This document shows positions 63,692-64,000 of a stretch of DNA of 64,000 nucleotides, in pieces. Source of the DNA: a virus; IMG/VR virus record IMGVR_UViG_3300020109_000011, positions 22,484-86,483 of that record; one strand, written 5' to 3'. The notes beneath the pieces are model-generated. The model worked only from the letters and a program-made list of their open reading frames with translations, was not told where the DNA came from and made no database searches. The stretch's first letter is position 1. Each line of letters starts with the position of its first letter. Made by a program: the position numbers and the translations under genes.

Positions 63692-64000
63692 ATGAGCGAG
63701 CTCCCCGAAGACCCGCCCCCGCACCTCGTCAACCCGCCCGTGATGCGCCCGCTGGAGGGCGTGAACATCCACGTCCGGCACGGTGACCGCTGCCTGGCCG
63801 CCCAGGTCGTGAACGTGGACAGCGAGGACCCGCTGGGCGGGGTCTTCGTCGTGGACGCGGTGATCTTCCAGCCGCCGGTCAAGAACTCGAACGACAAGTT
63901 CCAGAAGGCCAACACCCGGCCCGGATCCGTGCGCTGGGCGAACAACATGCAGCACGCGCCGGTCGAGGAGAACACCCAGCTGACCTGGCACTACCCGGGC
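63692..64000 (+). CDS. Hypothetical protein, 3' end outside window
   Basis: First 103 codons of a rightward gene that continues past the window. VMRPLEGVNIHVRHGDRCLA, then AQVVNVDSEDPLGGVFVVDA and VRWANNMQHAPVEENTQLTW: beta-rich. No ribosome-binding site. Function unknown. Confidence 0.6.
   Translation, partial: MSELPEDPPPHLVNPPVMRPLEGVNIHVRHGDRCLAAQVVNVDSEDPLGGVFVVDAVIFQPPVKNSNDKFQKANTRPGSVRWANNMQHAPVEENTQLTWHYPG

Noticed and set aside
1-64000. tRNA or other structured RNA genes
   Set aside because: I looked for cloverleaf-like stretches and the TTCGA/TTCAA loop in intergenic spaces and found none; most spaces are too short. A covariance-model scan would be decisive.

Overview
The window is part of the genome of a tailed (siphovirus-type) bacteriophage of a GC-rich actinobacterium. 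GC is very high throughout, and genes are tightly packed with ATGA, GTGA or TGATG overlaps. The gene order is capsid protease, major capsid, major tail, connectors, frameshifted tail chaperones, tape measure and minor tail proteins. There are many tiny zinc-ribbon genes, no tRNAs and no rRNAs. Neither end looks like a genome end: the first and last genes run off the window. No integrase, portal, large terminase or endolysin was recognised. A clear immunity repressor was not found either, although three small helix-turn-helix proteins are candidates.

Layout. Positions 1-18,200 are the rightward head and tail module: protease-like head protein, a protein with an ADP-ribosyltransferase-like domain, major capsid protein, major tail protein with duplicated C-terminal units, three connector or tail-completion proteins, tail assembly chaperones made by a -1 frameshift, a 1003-residue tape measure protein and four minor tail or accessory proteins. 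A leftward two-gene cassette (4,024-4,764) interrupts it. Positions 18,257-19,073 hold two small rightward genes. Positions 18,992-41,532 are a long leftward arm of small, mostly unknown genes. It also contains a holin-like membrane protein, endonuclease VII, an SNF2-type helicase, a RuvC-like resolvase, a family A DNA polymerase, a DUF669/SSB-like protein, a Sak4-like RecA-fold ATPase and a Cas4/RecB-like nuclease. Positions 41,594-52,561 run rightward: an HTH protein, prim-pol primase and DUF3987 helicase-like protein, then a 390-bp non-coding block that looks like a replication origin, then about 20 small genes including a HAD phosphatase. Positions 52,648-63,354 run leftward again, with a secreted protein, a HIT protein and a nicotinamidase-like hydrolase. 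One rightward gene sits inside this block, and two more rightward genes follow it at the right edge.

Regulation is the most striking part. I count 39 exact copies of the 9-mer GGTTGACAC (either strand) spread at roughly 1.6-kb intervals through genes and gene junctions, where less than one is expected by chance. The same TTGACA core appears, usually as a 9-bp-period tandem pair, at the -35 region of a family of promoters. In most of these promoters the -10 hexamer (typically CATACT) lies exactly six bases before the start codon, so the transcripts should be leaderless. Eleven of the genes driven this way begin with the same bases, ATGACGCAGAC (Met-Thr-Gln-Thr). This resembles the repressor/stoperator system of cluster A mycobacteriophages, but the site is different and it is tied to a leaderless early regulon. 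In three places the promoter boxes also lie in or against a terminator-like hairpin of the preceding gene.

Most functional calls on small genes are limited to visible motifs (Cys pairs, membrane segments, coiled coils) and gene context; no database search was run.
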